Source: Membranipora membranacea | Taxonomy: Eukaryota; Bryozoa; Gymnolaemata; Cheilostomatida; Membraniporidae | Length of the DNA stretch: 64,000 nucleotides | Reading direction: 5' to 3' | Assembly (NCBI GenBank): GCA_914767715.1 | Contig: OU612070.1 | Location: 12,975,501 to 13,039,500 of the forward strand | Part shown: positions 1-12,079 of the stretch, piece after piece | How the letters are laid out: every line of letters starts with the position of its first letter | Numbering within the stretch: the stretch's first letter is position 1 | The notes under the pieces: model-generated | Told to the model about the DNA's origin: nothing | Databases searched by the model: none | The model's input: only the letters and a program-made list of their open reading frames with translations | Translations under genes and position numbers: made by a program

Positions 1-2270
1 TAAACACTATTTTCCGACCTAAGACCTACAAGACTAAAAAAACATGCCTGATCATTTTTGCTAACCTCAATGTCTTATTTTAACAACATATAACCTTAAC
101 CATTTTATGTTTATAAACTTTAGCTATGTTTTGCTTTTTTTTCCCATCCATTTATTAAATAGTGTACACATTCAATTTTATCATTCTCATTACTAAATGT
201 ATAAACAAGCTGACACTTAAACTGTAATCCTTATGTTTGGCATTGAGCAGGTTAAATTAGCCCGATCTTCAAAGTCTTGAGATGAGGCTAACTTAGGTGG
301 CGTAAATATGATTGCAGGGTTGTGTTTTAACTATCTTTTCTTCTAAACTTGGGTGACATTCTTCATCTATGAAACGGAACGTCGGCAAAGAGTGAATAGA
401 TCTATTGGTTATGTGCGTGCAAACGATGCATATTTCATTCATAAAAAAAACGTTTTGTTGTCATGTCTTCTCTAAAGCGCTGTAGGCCTGCATTGTACTA
501 CATGTATCCACTAAAATCTCATGGAAACTATAGCTAAATATCATTGAAGATGATCCAATAAAGCTATATGGCATACTTAAATTGTCTGCTGAATAAAAAA
601 GGGTTAGGTACGTAAAACTTTTATCTAAGATTTAGTGACATTCCATTTTGTTAGGTACAGTTCTTTTAAGTAACTTGATAATGAAGCTCTGGCATCAGGC
701 TCTATAAATACAAAAATTAATTGTCTCAGCAGTGGCAGATATCATCCTATACATCTAGGCATCGTCTTTTGTTTGAAACTAGATATTCTTAAATTTTGCT
801 TTGTAAAAATTTTAATCAAACTTTTATGTCTTTGTCGTCTTCAACATTACTTTCATATTTCTTCATATGTAGGTCGTTTTACCATGAACTTTCAAAATCA
901 TAGTGACTCTTATCCTTATTCTAAAACTACATGTTGTTCCTGTTTTGGCTCCGAAGACATAAAATAGGCCCAGATATAAAGTTGCCCAGATATAAAGTTG
1001 CCCCAAACGTCTCGTAGGAAGCACACTGTATTTGATGTAGGCGGGCGTACATCATCTAAGTAAAGGATGACAAAAATATATTTTGGCAATGTTGGACAGT
1101 CTTGCAACGCCTTATAGGCTTATCCTATTGTGGAATCCAAAGTGATATACCAGTTTTTTTGTACATTACTATAGAGTATATAAAAACTCTATGAACATAA
1201 CGTACCAAACTTTCGATGAAATTTTCTGTAAAAAGTTGCAGATGGTCCGCCTCAACAAGTTGCCCTTAATCTCTAGTTATACATGTAATTATTTAGCTTG
1301 CTGGTGCACTTTCCACTATCTAATAGCAGTTTGTAAATTCAAGCTATACCGATTTAATTTAGATTGTATATGCTGTCACAAAAGGAGTTGTCCTAAAGTC
1401 CCTGCTCTTACAACAGGCTAAAACCATACACTCGAGAAGAAAAAGAGAACCGAATTTTGAAAGCTTTGAAAGGAATACGAATTGTAATCTATTTATGTAG
1501 AAATGCTATGCTAAAAATGTGTCATTCTTACAGCAACCTGTCAGTCTCTTGGTTTATCCGGCATGATGATCAAATCATAACTCTATCTTTATATATCTCT
1601 GTTGTTGATCCATCCATTTAATTTCATCTTTTTTTTTGGCATTTCTCAGAAAAACAACACCTGCGATATAATCCATGATGGAATGCTTGCCAAAAAACTG
1701 TTTTCCTCTCCATCCTGGTTCAAATCGATCAATTCCTCCAAATTACTGATTACATTTTTTCTGAACAGGTGACACTACACATTAATCATTATAATAACTT
1801 CTGAGAAAACTAATTGAGGTTTATAACCACGCAAGATGTACATGGTGTAGACTGTCTTGTCACTTGTCCATTTTTTTTGTTGTTGGTAGTAAAAGCAAAA
1901 AAAGTGTCAGCGTGACATGGCTACTTATAGCTACAGAAATTGAACAGTTTTCAAATCTTTACAGAGCTGAAATTAAATCCGGCTAATATAGTTAAATCAG
2001 TCAGTTAAGGAATTTTATCTCCCCATAGACTTTTTGATGAGTACTTCCCGGAACGCATGTGTCGGTCCTACATTTTGGATATATTTCAGCCACACAACTA
2101 TTATGTGTCCATTTTGTGGATAGAGTTTCATCAAACGCAGATCCTTCATGCCATCCCTTTCTTATTAAAGATCATCAACTGCCCTCCTTGATAACAAAGT
2201 TTGACTTGATCAGCAAACAAAATTGATATATATATATATAATATTTATATTTTGTTTGATTATTGTTTAG
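1..2270. other. Gene-poor upstream region
   Basis: No exon with family resemblance was recognised here on either strand; the short open frames have no convincing codon pattern or splice context. It holds a near-tandem pair of a short motif (CCCAGATATAAAGTTG) near 967-1000 and a TA microsatellite at about 2226-2241. Because the first SLC52 exon begins with a splice acceptor, a 5' untranslated exon of that gene probably lies somewhere here, but I cannot place it. Confidence 0.5.
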
Positions 2271-5200
2271 TCGTTGTCCAGCTCTGATGAGAAGGCAGTG
2301 GAAGCTCAGAAGGACTCAGTCATGACGTCTCGGTGGAGGCAGATAGCGGTCATACTGCTATTTGTAGTGTTTGGCTGGTCTTCATGGATCGATGTCAACG
2401 GTTTATGGGTGGAGCTGCCTCTAATTGTGTACAGGTTGGTTCAATTAATCGCCTCACTGACTGTGGTCATCTCTTTTCTTCCTCTCAAACATGACACGAC
2501 TGTCGCACATTGTCCGATTCCGGAAGCTAACACCTTTCTTAGCTAAAAATCTCAGCGGCAGAGTCCAGTTCTTGTGACGTATTTGGTATTGCTTTTATAT
2601 CAAAAGGGAAAGAAAAATGCTGTCTGCTGTCCTACCACCATGTCACACAGTCAATTTTTGTGTGTTTAGTTTGGCAAACAACAAGGAAATATATTGCCAC
2701 TTGGCAAGGCTACTGTTATTTAATGAGCCCGAACTTAGACATGAATGTGCTCAGCATGTCCAGTTGAGTACAGGTTATGATCTGTATTGATAGATGACCC
2801 CCATAGGCTTAATATAAGTCTATGATGACCACTTACGTCATCCAGCTGATACGAACTCCAGACCTAGTGGACAATACTTCAAAGGTTGGACTGTAATACT
2901 GAGGGGTCATTGATATCCGCTTGGATGCTTTATGTTGTCCTTTTAATGCCCATCTGGGAACCAGCCCAACCACAAGTTGCAAAAATTATCGTTATCACGA
3001 ATAATAATCATAGTAACTTTAAATTTTCAGTGGCAAAATGAATTTTGACAGCCTCTTATTGGGGATCTCTCAGTCATCTTTCTTTTGTGAAAATGACAAG
3101 AATGAACAACAGGTTGTGTTATGACCAACCCCCCTCCCATACCGGATCCTATCATAGCATATCTTACCATATATTGTAGACTGCCGGAGGGTTGGAGTTT
3201 ACCAGCCTATTTTACTGTCATCATACAGTTCGCTAACCTGGGCCCTCTGTGTTATGGATTACTACGTTGGGTCATACGTAGATACAGACTGTCAACTGAC
3301 TCAAGCTCAGAGGACAAGCTTGAGATGGTCGCTATCTACCTCATCATCATAATCGGTGCTTTAGCCACATTCCTTCTTTCCTTCTATTGGGATGTAACGT
3401 CAATCGTAGGTAAGCGGTGTTCAGTTATTACAACGCAGTTCATAAAGGGGGTAAATGGTCTAAACACACTGACAGCGGTTGCCACCTCAGAGGATCCTCA
3501 ATAAGAATTAAATTTTACATCAAACCACTGAGGATCGGCTGAGGCTTATGTGTATAATGTGACGTCATGCAAACCTCTCGGCACTCTGAGGTAACAACCG
3601 CTGATCAAACCTCTGAGGCTCTGCTGTGGCTGCTGCCAGCATATATCTTAACAATGGTGACGTTTTGCAAACCTCTGACTCTGAGCCAACCCTGGGAGTC
3701 TCTTATGGTCAAGACACACTGTGTGCCCAGTGTGTTTAGACCATAAGAGATGCCCAGGCTTGGCTTGTTGCTTGCAAGGCAGCTGATCATTCTTGCAAGT
3801 AAATCTGAATACCAGGTGAAAGGAGGAAAAACTACTACCAATAATTATTCAAGCATTTAACCAATAAAAATATATTTATGTCAGTATTCCAGGAAAGTTC
3901 TTATTGAGATTAATAGTATTAGAGACCTTGAAAAATAAATGAAAATATTTATCCGTGATTGTCTGGTTGGAACCAAGTAAATGAATTACAAAAAAAAGCT
4001 CTCTCATGACATGTACGTCGTCGAGAAATATTACTATCTACTTTTGATTGAAATCGGATGTCTTTTCACTCGCCACTATCCCGAAGCATGGTCGGCAAAA
4101 TTGTAGTGCCTTAATGGCAAGGCCACAATGTCTGCGCCAATTTGCTCTCTGTTTGCAGGCAGGTCAGAGGTCACCTGGGGGCCAACCAAACCCCAGTAGT
4201 TGGCGGACTGTAGTGGGAGTCGAACCCACGACCTCCAATGTGTGCATGTTAAAGGATGGCGCTGTATTGTTCTTTGCTAATGACATCATCGATGTTTGTG
4301 TTATAGATCATGTTTATCATAATATTACTCTTGGTGTTAATGTTAATTTATGTTGTTGTTTTTGTTTTGTTTGCAGGAGGAGTTGAGCACAGCACAGTCC
4401 TACTAGTACTAGTCTTCTTCCTGTCACTAGTCGATTGTACCTCCTCAGTAACATTCCTACCATTCCTAGCTAGCTTCAAGCCCACTTACATGGCAGCGTT
4501 CTATGTAGGTGAGGGAATGAGCGGCCTTTTACCGACAGCTATCGCATTCATACAAGGCTCAGGCGAGTACACCTGTGTCAACTCTACCACCAACTCGTCC
4601 TCCACCAACTGGACTGAGGAGTATAGCCTCCAACCTAAGTATGAGGAGTTACTGTTCCCTGTTAGAGATTTTTTCTTAGCCTTATTCGTAATGCTCGTGA
4701 TGTCGATAGTGGCCTTCTCACTGCTGAAGTTCTCTAAGTTTGCTGGGGAGGAGCGACTCATGGACACAGACTCTGCACAGTATGAACCAACTAGTACCGT
4801 GTCTCCTGACGAGGGCAGCTCAATCTTCTCTTCGGAAGGCTCCACATCACCAATTGTCAAGGGAGTCAACTCCGCGAAGTCTCCACCCACCACTCATGGA
4901 ACTATGAGTAATGCCCAGTACTATGTGCTACTATGCATCATGGCATTAATCTGTGGTCTGTCTAACGGAGTTCTTCCATCTATACAGATATACTCTATAC
5001 TACCTTACGGCCAAATATATTACAGGTAATATTGAATTACAAATTATAATGATCAAGGGAGGTAACCCAGAAAAACATGATATGGACTATGTAGTCTTAA
5101 GATTTTCCTGTAGAAGACTGTCAAATTTAGTCACTCATAAGCTATAAACCGTAACATTAACACTTAAGTTATTGTTAGTCATTGGGGCCGCTATGGTTAA

Positions 5201-8151
5201 AATTTAATTTTATTTTGTGACAAAAAAAATTCAAAAACTTGCTTTGCAAAAAGCATTCATGGTAACATACACTTCAGACCAATCAAAGATAAAGGGAACT
5301 GTGAAATAAAATTAGACCAATGTTACAAAATATGATATAAAATTCAATTAACTGTGGTAGTCTGGTATGTGTCTAATTGCTCTGATTTTCTTTGTGGTCT
5401 GAGAACTGCATGGGAGACAATTTCGGGTTATGTAAGCATGCTTAGGCAGTGTGAAGCATTTTCTGTAAAATATTTGATGGCTCGTGGGTGTGACATAAAA
5501 CAGGAGAAGTTATTGATAATTGTACTGATGTTATTAAAAACCTCAATGGAATGTTTGTACACAACATGTTTTATTGCGCCAGGCAGTCCCTGATAAAACG
5601 TTTAAAAAAGAATTTTGAGAGCTGATCAAAGAATGTTATTGTCTGTAAAGTTTTTTGAAGTTCTGATCAGCTGTGTAGCATTGCTCATCAATCTTGTCTT
5701 TCAAAGGGGTGGAAATCTGTCATCATCCAGATGTACTTTAGGTCACATCAGCTAATATGTTATAAAAAAAGTGTCAGAAAAGGTCACCATATTATCATGA
5801 AGGAGTCTAAGCTGATTGATATTTGGAATCATTGAATCAATAGGATCGGCAATGAATCTGGCAGGTATTTGCGTTTTATGGCAAAATGATAGAAAAGAGG
5901 CAATGGGCTCTGTTGACAGCCCTAAAAAGATTAAAGATTAAGATTAAAGATTAAATCCTAATTATCTGACCTTCTTTTGTTATACTATGTTTTTTGTAAT
6001 TAGTGACTGTCTATTTTTTAGTTTGGGAGTGAAGTTATCGACGATAGCAAACCCTCTAGCCTGCTTCCTTGGGTTCTTCCTGATGGTGCGTAATATGATC
6101 TCTATAGCTGTGATGACGGTGGTTGCCGTGGCCTCAGCTATCTACATAATGATTATAGCCAGCTACAGCCCTGTGCCTCCTGTTGACAGCCAAACTGCTG
6201 CTGTATTCATGGTGAGCTAATGTTCATCTTTTCTCTTGTCACCCATCTGTTTTATGCATTCTACCCGGAGAGCCAGCCAATGCATTGTATTTAATGCAGT
6301 GCATGCATTCACTGCAATGACTGCATTCATTGCAATGCACACATTCATTGCATTTCATCCATTCATTCACTGTCGTGTGTGCATTCACTGTTATGTAAAC
6401 TCTACATAGCTTATATCTGGTTCTTGCAAGCACCAGGACTTTCACACCTGCTGCATAGGTTTTTACCGTGTCACAGCTAATTTGCTTTACCTTTGATTAA
6501 GATCCAGTAAGTGGTTGCATAGAATTGGGGACCGCAATAGGAGGCAACTCCAAATTCTTGTAATTTAATTGATTGTTGATTTGATTCCAACAGAAAAAAA
6601 ATGACTGCAACTCGAAAAAACAGATGAATGATATATAGATGGATGCGCTTGAATTCAAATACCGAGTCGGCAACACTTTTGACATTGATGCTTGGGAAGT
6701 TGTCATTACCTTACACCAAGGTTACCACTTTAAGGTTGTGTCAATGACTAATCCAGTATCATGTCATTAGATACTGTTGTAATGCTGCAGAATGTGAATA
6801 GCTCATCCCTGACTAATTTTGATGTTGATTCTCAATCGGTCATTGACATTACCTTGAAAAGAATCCTCAGTTAAACTCCCACGCTGTTATTTATGGCCCA
6901 AACCACAATTAATAGTCAAACAAATGTCTAGAGATACCATAATATAATATCAGATTTCAATCTTCTAGTTTAACGGATAAACAGAATTGGGTAAAATGAG
7001 GGTTAAATCCTGGGCAAATGACAGCATTTTTGGAGGAAATAAAGATAAAAAATAATATAATCATACTGCTGATTTGGTCAAAGAACAATCACCCACTTTT
7101 ACTTACTGTGTAACCATCTTACCCCCTCCCCCTACAACATGATAGGTTAGGCGTCTATGAGTGGGGGTGGGGAATTGAACCTACCCCTATTATTACCCCT
7201 TTGCTGCCCATCCTGTAAGACAAGTATAACATATACTTGTGGTGTTCTTGGGCAGATCCAACACAAGTAAAATGTAGGCCCACCTACTCATAAATAGATT
7301 ATAAATTTCATACCAGTCATCATTAAATGGTCCATGACTTGACCCTCTAATGAAGGATAGAAAAGCCAGCGTGAATAACGTAAAAGCCGATGTTATGCCG
7401 GAAATAACAATAAGCTGACTTGGTTTATCTTGGCTTTGGGATGACCTTCGTCATCTGCTGTTTTGGTGACAGAATTCTCGCTTTTTTACATCAGACAGGG
7501 ACATTTTTATGGCCACCAGCGCAAACTATAAACAGATAAATACGTCACTCCACCGTTGACAATAGGCTCCCCGGATAGTTAACATACGCATCATGTGGTC
7601 AACGCCAGGTATTTTTATGGGATTCACGCCAGCTATAAATAGGTCATCACCTTGCACCAGTGAACTTCCTCTGAGGAGAAGAGGGTTTGTTTCTGACCTC
7701 ACTTGTTTCGCTTTTCACTATATTTTGCTCGACTTAATTTGGGAACAATTCTATAATGCAGGTGTCCTAAAACAATTCAATCCGATTTTCATACCTGTAC
7801 CCTTGTGGGGGACGATTTACTATTGCTTTTGACTGATGATGGTTTGATTAACAGGGAGACCATTTTTTGACAGAGGGAAAGCTTTTTGATATAGATCAGA
7901 GAATAAAACCATTTTTTTACACTCGATCTCATCAATGAATTATTTATATGTTTCAGGTGGTCATATGGATAATCTTTAAAGCTGTTGTGTCATATATGAA
8001 AGTGTCAATCTCTAAACTTATGATGGAGCGAGGCCACTCTGCACTCTTCTGGACAGGTGTAGCTACTCAAATTGGCTCATTTGTCGGTGCTATAATCACG
8101 TTTATATGTGTCACTGTTCTGCAGCTTTTGCAATCAGCGCCATCTTGCTGA
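2271..8151 (+). CDS. SLC52A-like: SLC52-family riboflavin transporter, 5 exons
   Basis: Plasma-membrane riboflavin (vitamin B2) transporter of the SLC52/RFVT family. Exons: 2271-2434 (ATG most likely at 2322), 3180-3409, 4377-5025, 6022-6211, 7957-8151. All junctions are GT..AG and keep phase, giving about 458 aa; vertebrate members are 445-469 aa. Family hallmarks in order: W..VNGLWVELP in TM1 (exon 1), LPEGWSLP at the start of exon 2, VTFLPFL and GEGMSGLLPT (exon 3), SNGVLPSIQ.YS.LPYG (end of exon 3), NPLACFLGFF (exon 4), and SYMKVSISKLMMERG..LFWTG (exon 5). Exon 3 also carries a long hydrophilic loop with NST/NSS/NWT sequons and Ser/Thr-rich stretches. The acceptor just before 2271 means an upstream exon, probably untranslated, exists. 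Start choice is inferred. The vertebrate paralogue (A1, A2 or A3) cannot be assigned. Confidence 0.93.
3457..3742. mobile_element. Foldback/MITE-like element with inverted ends
   Basis: The left end GGTCTAAACACACTG (3457-) is the exact reverse complement of the right end finishing at 3742. Internal segments such as CGGTTGCCACCTC and GAGGTAACAACCG also pair. The right end carries its own 23-bp stem at about 3698-3750. It lies in intron 2 of the riboflavin transporter, 47 bp after the donor. No clear target duplication was found, so the superfamily is unknown. Confidence 0.55.
4085..4262 (-). mobile_element. tRNA-derived SINE copy (family S4)
   Basis: On the minus strand there is a box B-like GGTTCGACTCC preceded by a tRNA-like region, then a body ending near the motif pair read on the plus strand as GTGCCTTAATGGCAAGGCC and CTGTTTGCAGGCAGGTC. 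A second, diverged copy with the same order of motifs is at 14980-15135. It lies in intron 2 of the riboflavin transporter, about 115 bp before exon 3. Confidence 0.55.
7500..7660 (+). repeat. Duplicated TATA-containing segment
   Basis: Two related ~45-bp segments (7500-7552 and 7606-7652) both read ATTTTTATGG ... GC.A.CTATAAA. The second contains TATAAATAG about 30 bp before a CA dinucleotide. This could be an LTR-type or alternative promoter inside intron 4 of the riboflavin transporter. I see no flanking retroelement ORF and no second LTR. Confidence 0.3.
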
Positions 8152-8166
8152 GAGTTTTAGAACATC

Positions 8167-8318
8167 ACTGATCACTTGATATACTATTTGCACGTATATC
8201 TTTGATTGATGGAGAGTGAACCAATTCACTTAGCATGAGTACCATCACAAGGAATTTGGTGCGACGACCCGAGTTAAATGTTAATAATGAGGGGTGGGTA
8301 CATGTTAGGTTCTTGTTC
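8167..8318 (+). mobile_element. Dispersed repeat (family S3), copy 1
   Basis: About 150 bp that matches, in reverse complement, the segment at 54488-54657. Shared motifs are CACTGATCA, GAGAGTGAACCAATTCAC, TTAGCATGAG.ACCATCACA and GACGACCCGAGTT. GACGACCCGAGTTNAA resembles a degenerate box B, so a SINE is likely. This copy starts about 16 bp after the riboflavin transporter stop codon and so probably forms part of its 3' UTR. Confidence 0.6.
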
Positions 8319-9580
8319 TAAATTGACTCTAACAATCAGAGATACACATGATAATAGTGTAGTCGTAATGTCAGTGTGCCTCGGAACATCAAGTGGATAA
8401 TACAAACTGATGCCTACCATTTATGCCAAAGAAGATTTTCTACATATTGGGAATTTTCCTGCAGTATCTTAAATTTACCTGCGATCCAGTATGAAGCTGA
8501 ACACCGACATTGTGCTTGGATCGAAATTTGTGTCAATCTATTTAAGGTTGTGGATATACCTCTTTTGTGACAAAAAACAATTGTCCAATGCATAAATCTA
8601 GATCTAATTTGATCCCTTTGCAAGCATTTAGAGTCGGTGCCCCGGGGATTATCAGTGGAATCAGAGCAAGCCGAAATGCAGGCAAGTTGGATCAAACTTT
8701 ATCTTTTGTAAACCTATCGCACCATGCAAATGAAGTCTCCATAAAAGCTGCAAGCAACCATTATTTTACCTCCACATCTGAGAAATTGTTTTCTGAGTTT
8801 TGATATAGTCATAATATAATCAAGGAGCTTATAACTCCTTGCTGTAATGGTAATGAAACCAGTCATAAAAAGTATTTCATTATATTTATAGTGTAAACTA
8901 ACGACCATGCGAGAAATGATTTGCTCATGTATTGTATGTATTGCGTTGAAAATCCATATGGATTCACATGACTTTATCTTTTGCATATTTTTGTGGAATA
9001 CAGCTTGCAGAATGGTTAGTGATTGTAAAAGCACCACCATTTTTGTAATGATATTTTTTTGTTTTCTGTAATCCTTTGATGATTTGAAGCCTAGTGGGTT
9101 GTATTTTGAATAGTTTTGATAGTCATGGCGGGCCAACATTTTTTATTACATAACTTCAACTCAGCAGACGTTTTCCACTAACCCAAGTTGTTTTTCTAAC
9201 CCAAAGAAAACCGTTCTAAAGAAGAATATGAATCTTTATGTTTTATGAACCTGGTGATTTGTTTCAATTCAATTCTAAGAGTTTTATTTTTGATTGGCCT
9301 GATGTGTTGTGCACTAATTTTGAATGAATTGAAATGCTGTGAAGATGATGAATGATCGCTCTTTTCTGCAAATAACAATCAATGAAATTATTTAAGTTGT
9401 AAAAGATACTTCCACAACCTCTTCTACCTTCGGCGTGTCAGTAGAAGGGGGCAACTCCAACGCTGGCTAATAGGATCAAACTTGATCTAATTCTACCCAG
9501 TCTGTCTATGTGTGTGAGCTGCTCGTTTTCATATCAAGAAAAAACTATAAGCTGATCTTATCAAATTTTGTACAGTTCTG
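8319..9580. other. Intergenic, no gene recognised
   Basis: No exon is supported. A short hairpin CAAGGAGCTTATAACTCCTTG sits at 8821-8841. At 9440-9492 there is a copy of a dispersed motif (GGGGGCAACTCCAACGC, then AATAGGATCAAACTTGATC) that recurs in diverged form near 17340 (inverted), 23806 and 29525. Confidence 0.45.
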
Positions 9581-9581
9581 G

Positions 9582-9798
<217 letters not shown>

Positions 9799-10111
9799 AG
9801 CAATTTAATAATAATAAATATGTGTTCCTAACATAGTCTCCACAGGGAGTTTGTGGCAAACCCCTAGTCTCAACCAAAGGAATAATATTATGAATATCCG
9901 ACATGTAATGTAATGGTTGTTATCCAGTTTTGGGGAACCCAGACAGTTTGGTATGTCATTGAAAAGGAACCATGTGCATGGAGTTTCACCTTACTCACTT
10001 AGTGTCCCACTCTCCCTGCTCACTGTATCCATAATCATTAATAAAACTCAATTCGATTCCTGGTAGCAGTGGCATATATTAGCACTCACGGCCCACGCAT
10101 ATCTGAGAGTG

Positions 10112-10201
10112 TCTGAATAGCTCAGTGTGTAGAGCGTCTGCTCTATAACCACTATTATTCAGATTGTTGTGGGTTCGAATCCCATCAGGGTCAGTTTTTT
10201 T
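10112..10201 (+). mobile_element. tRNA-like sequence with Pol III terminator (SINE head)
   Basis: Box A-like TAGCTCAGTGTGTAGAGC forms a perfect GCTC/GAGC D-stem. A perfect box B (GGTTCGAATCC) lies in a 5-bp T-stem, and a run of eight T follows directly. The acceptor stem does not pair (GTCTGAA against CAGGGTC) and the anticodon arm is irregular with a long loop, so a SINE-derived tRNA relic is more likely than a functional tRNA gene. Alternative: an intron-bearing tRNA gene. Confidence 0.5.
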
Positions 10202-10383
10202 TCATATGGGTGCTTTATAACTGGAGCATTTTTACCGTAATCTTCTACTGCTATTGAGTTGTTTTCTGAAAGTACCCAACAGCTCAGTGAGCTATTGAAA
10301 TACCTCTCTGCTTGCACTATTTTGCTACCGATATGCAAAAATTTCCGTGGTCGGAAGCCGCTTAAGCGCCCCTCCCACACCCT

Positions 10384-10430
10384 CCCCGCCACGCCTACGG
10401 CGTGTGGATCGGGCTGCGCCCGATCATTAT
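10384..10430. repeat. Two adjacent GC-rich short hairpins
   Basis: CACGCC-TAC-GGCGTG and GATCGGG-CTG-CGCCCGATC follow each other within 45 bp of otherwise AT-rich DNA. This could be the structured end of a transposable element or an RNA structure. No function can be assigned. Confidence 0.45.
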
Positions 10431-10990
10431 GCTCATCTCTAAAAAGTCAGTGAGTGAAAATGTTTAGAATATACGCCCCTGCCTGGTAGAGAGCTATACC
10501 AGAGAGGGAGAGTTATACTGTGGCTGTATTTTATGTGTAATGTATGCAGGTACAGTAAGTTCATGGCACAATAGCCTGAGTACCCAGGCTGTATAGGCAG
10601 TATAGTAGTGGTACCCGCAAATCGACAGATTATATTTGAGAAGTTTAAAGGGAGTATGATCACGCTCTTTAGCTGGCAGAAGTCGTTGAACCAAGCAATT
10701 AAGCGAGGTATATATAAATACTCAGTGATGGGATGAGAAGAGCCAAAAATCTTGTTGATGAAACTGAATTCCCATATTGTTTACATTAAAAAAGTAAAAA
10801 AATGTCATATTGTCGAAGTTTCTGGTATCTAAAACCTAACAACCAACAAGATTTATTTGTGATCTATGATATCTCTATATTATTTGGCATACTGCAATTA
10901 TCATTTTCAAAAATATTTATTTTTATTTGAAAATTCCGATTTTGTCACTTTCTGCCGGGATCAAGATTCATACATTTGACATTCAATCTG

Positions 10991-11055
10991 GCAGTCCAGG
11001 CCCATAGTTCAAGGCAGGGACGCTCTGCTCCCCTTAGAATGCTCAATAGAGTGGC
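10991..11055 (+). repeat. Dispersed repeat fragment, copy 1
   Basis: Shares GGCCC.TAGTTC, GGACGCTCT and CCCCT.AGAATGCTCAATAGAGTG with 36384-36448. A more diverged inverted copy is at 13478-13532. The family is unknown; its spread in the window indicates a transposable element. Confidence 0.55.
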
Positions 11056-11620
11056 CTTAAAATGCTATTATCAAATATTCCAGTCAGAATCAGCTCATTT
11101 GGGACTGTCATTTGCTATGCATATCGTTGAAATGCTTTGGAGGCTGGGGATTAATCCAAACTCCACAGGAGGAGTTTACAATATCCAATCCGGTGTTACT
11201 GCACATCCTCAATGATTTTCGCCTCCCCAACCGTGATACCTTCATTACGACCCTGCAGTCCTCTCCTCTCAGAATATTATCTGATGAACATAATTTATCA
11301 TTGTATAAGATCAGTCATATAAAATAGCAGACATAAATTTTTCAGCACTGGCTTCATTGCTTTGATAATTGTAGAGCGCAGACACTCCTAGAAAATATTA
11401 TAATCAGCTCATCCCTATTCTTATTCTCACGCAAGCCTGCTGATCTCTTATTGATTAATTCTGTTGTTGCTAGCTTCAGATAGCTCTCCAACTTATGGAT
11501 TTAATTAGGGGTGTTCAGTACTTTAACAATTGGTTTCCAGGGTTGTTGCCCGCCAATCACAAAACTAGAATCTAAAGCTATGTACCCTAGTCAATTATTC
11601 TAGAATAAGTAAGCCTCATA

Positions 11621-11642
11621 CTGAATAGAGATCTCTATTCAG
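11621..11642. repeat. 22-bp perfect palindrome
   Basis: CTGAATAGAGAT and its exact reverse complement meet with no spacer. It lies about 30 bp upstream of the left target duplication of the 393-bp hairpin element. Possibly a relic of another small palindromic insertion. Confidence 0.7.
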
Positions 11643-11678
11643 ACTGCAAACACAATCCGCCTACTTAGTACTGTATTG

Positions 11679-12071
11679 CATAGGACTGCCGCAGTTCCTG
11701 ATTTTGGGCTTGGTGTGGGCGGGGGGTGGGGGGTGGGAAGGATGGAAGCTCTATTTCCTTTGCAATTCTGAGTTTTTAAGTAAACATGATTTTTAACTAT
11801 TCAAGTTTTTCACAATTCCCATACTACAAACTATAACCGGCAGGGGAGAAGAGAAGACAACTATATCGCCTATTCCGCACACATTTGAGTTATCTTCTCT
11901 TATCCCCTACTGGTAATAGTTTGTAGTATGGGAATTGTGAAAAACTTGAATAGTTAAAAATCATGTTTACTTAAAAACTCAGAATTGCAAAGCAAACAGA
12001 GCTTCCATCCTTCCCACCCCCCACCCCCTACTCGCACCAAGCCCAAAATCAGGAACTGCGGCAGTCCTATG
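11679..12071. mobile_element. 393-bp palindromic hAT-like MITE with 8-bp target duplication
   Basis: The arms 11679-11862 and 11888-12071 are reverse complements along about 184 bp with few mismatches, around a spacer of about 25 bp. Ends are CATAGGACTGCCGC...GCGGCAGTCCTATG. The octamer CTGTATTG flanks the element directly on both sides (11671-11678 and 12072-12079). An 8-bp duplication and CA...TG ends fit the hAT superfamily. There is no ORF, so it is non-autonomous. A transcript would fold into a very long, near-perfect RNA hairpin. Confidence 0.85.
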
Positions 12072-12079
12072 CTGTATTG

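Noticed and set aside
4501-4893. 130-codon minus-strand ORF
   Set aside because: Antisense shadow of exon 3 of the riboflavin transporter.
10112-10193. Functional tRNA gene
   Set aside because: Box A, box B and a T-run are present, but the acceptor stem fails to pair and the anticodon arm is abnormal; a SINE relic is more likely.
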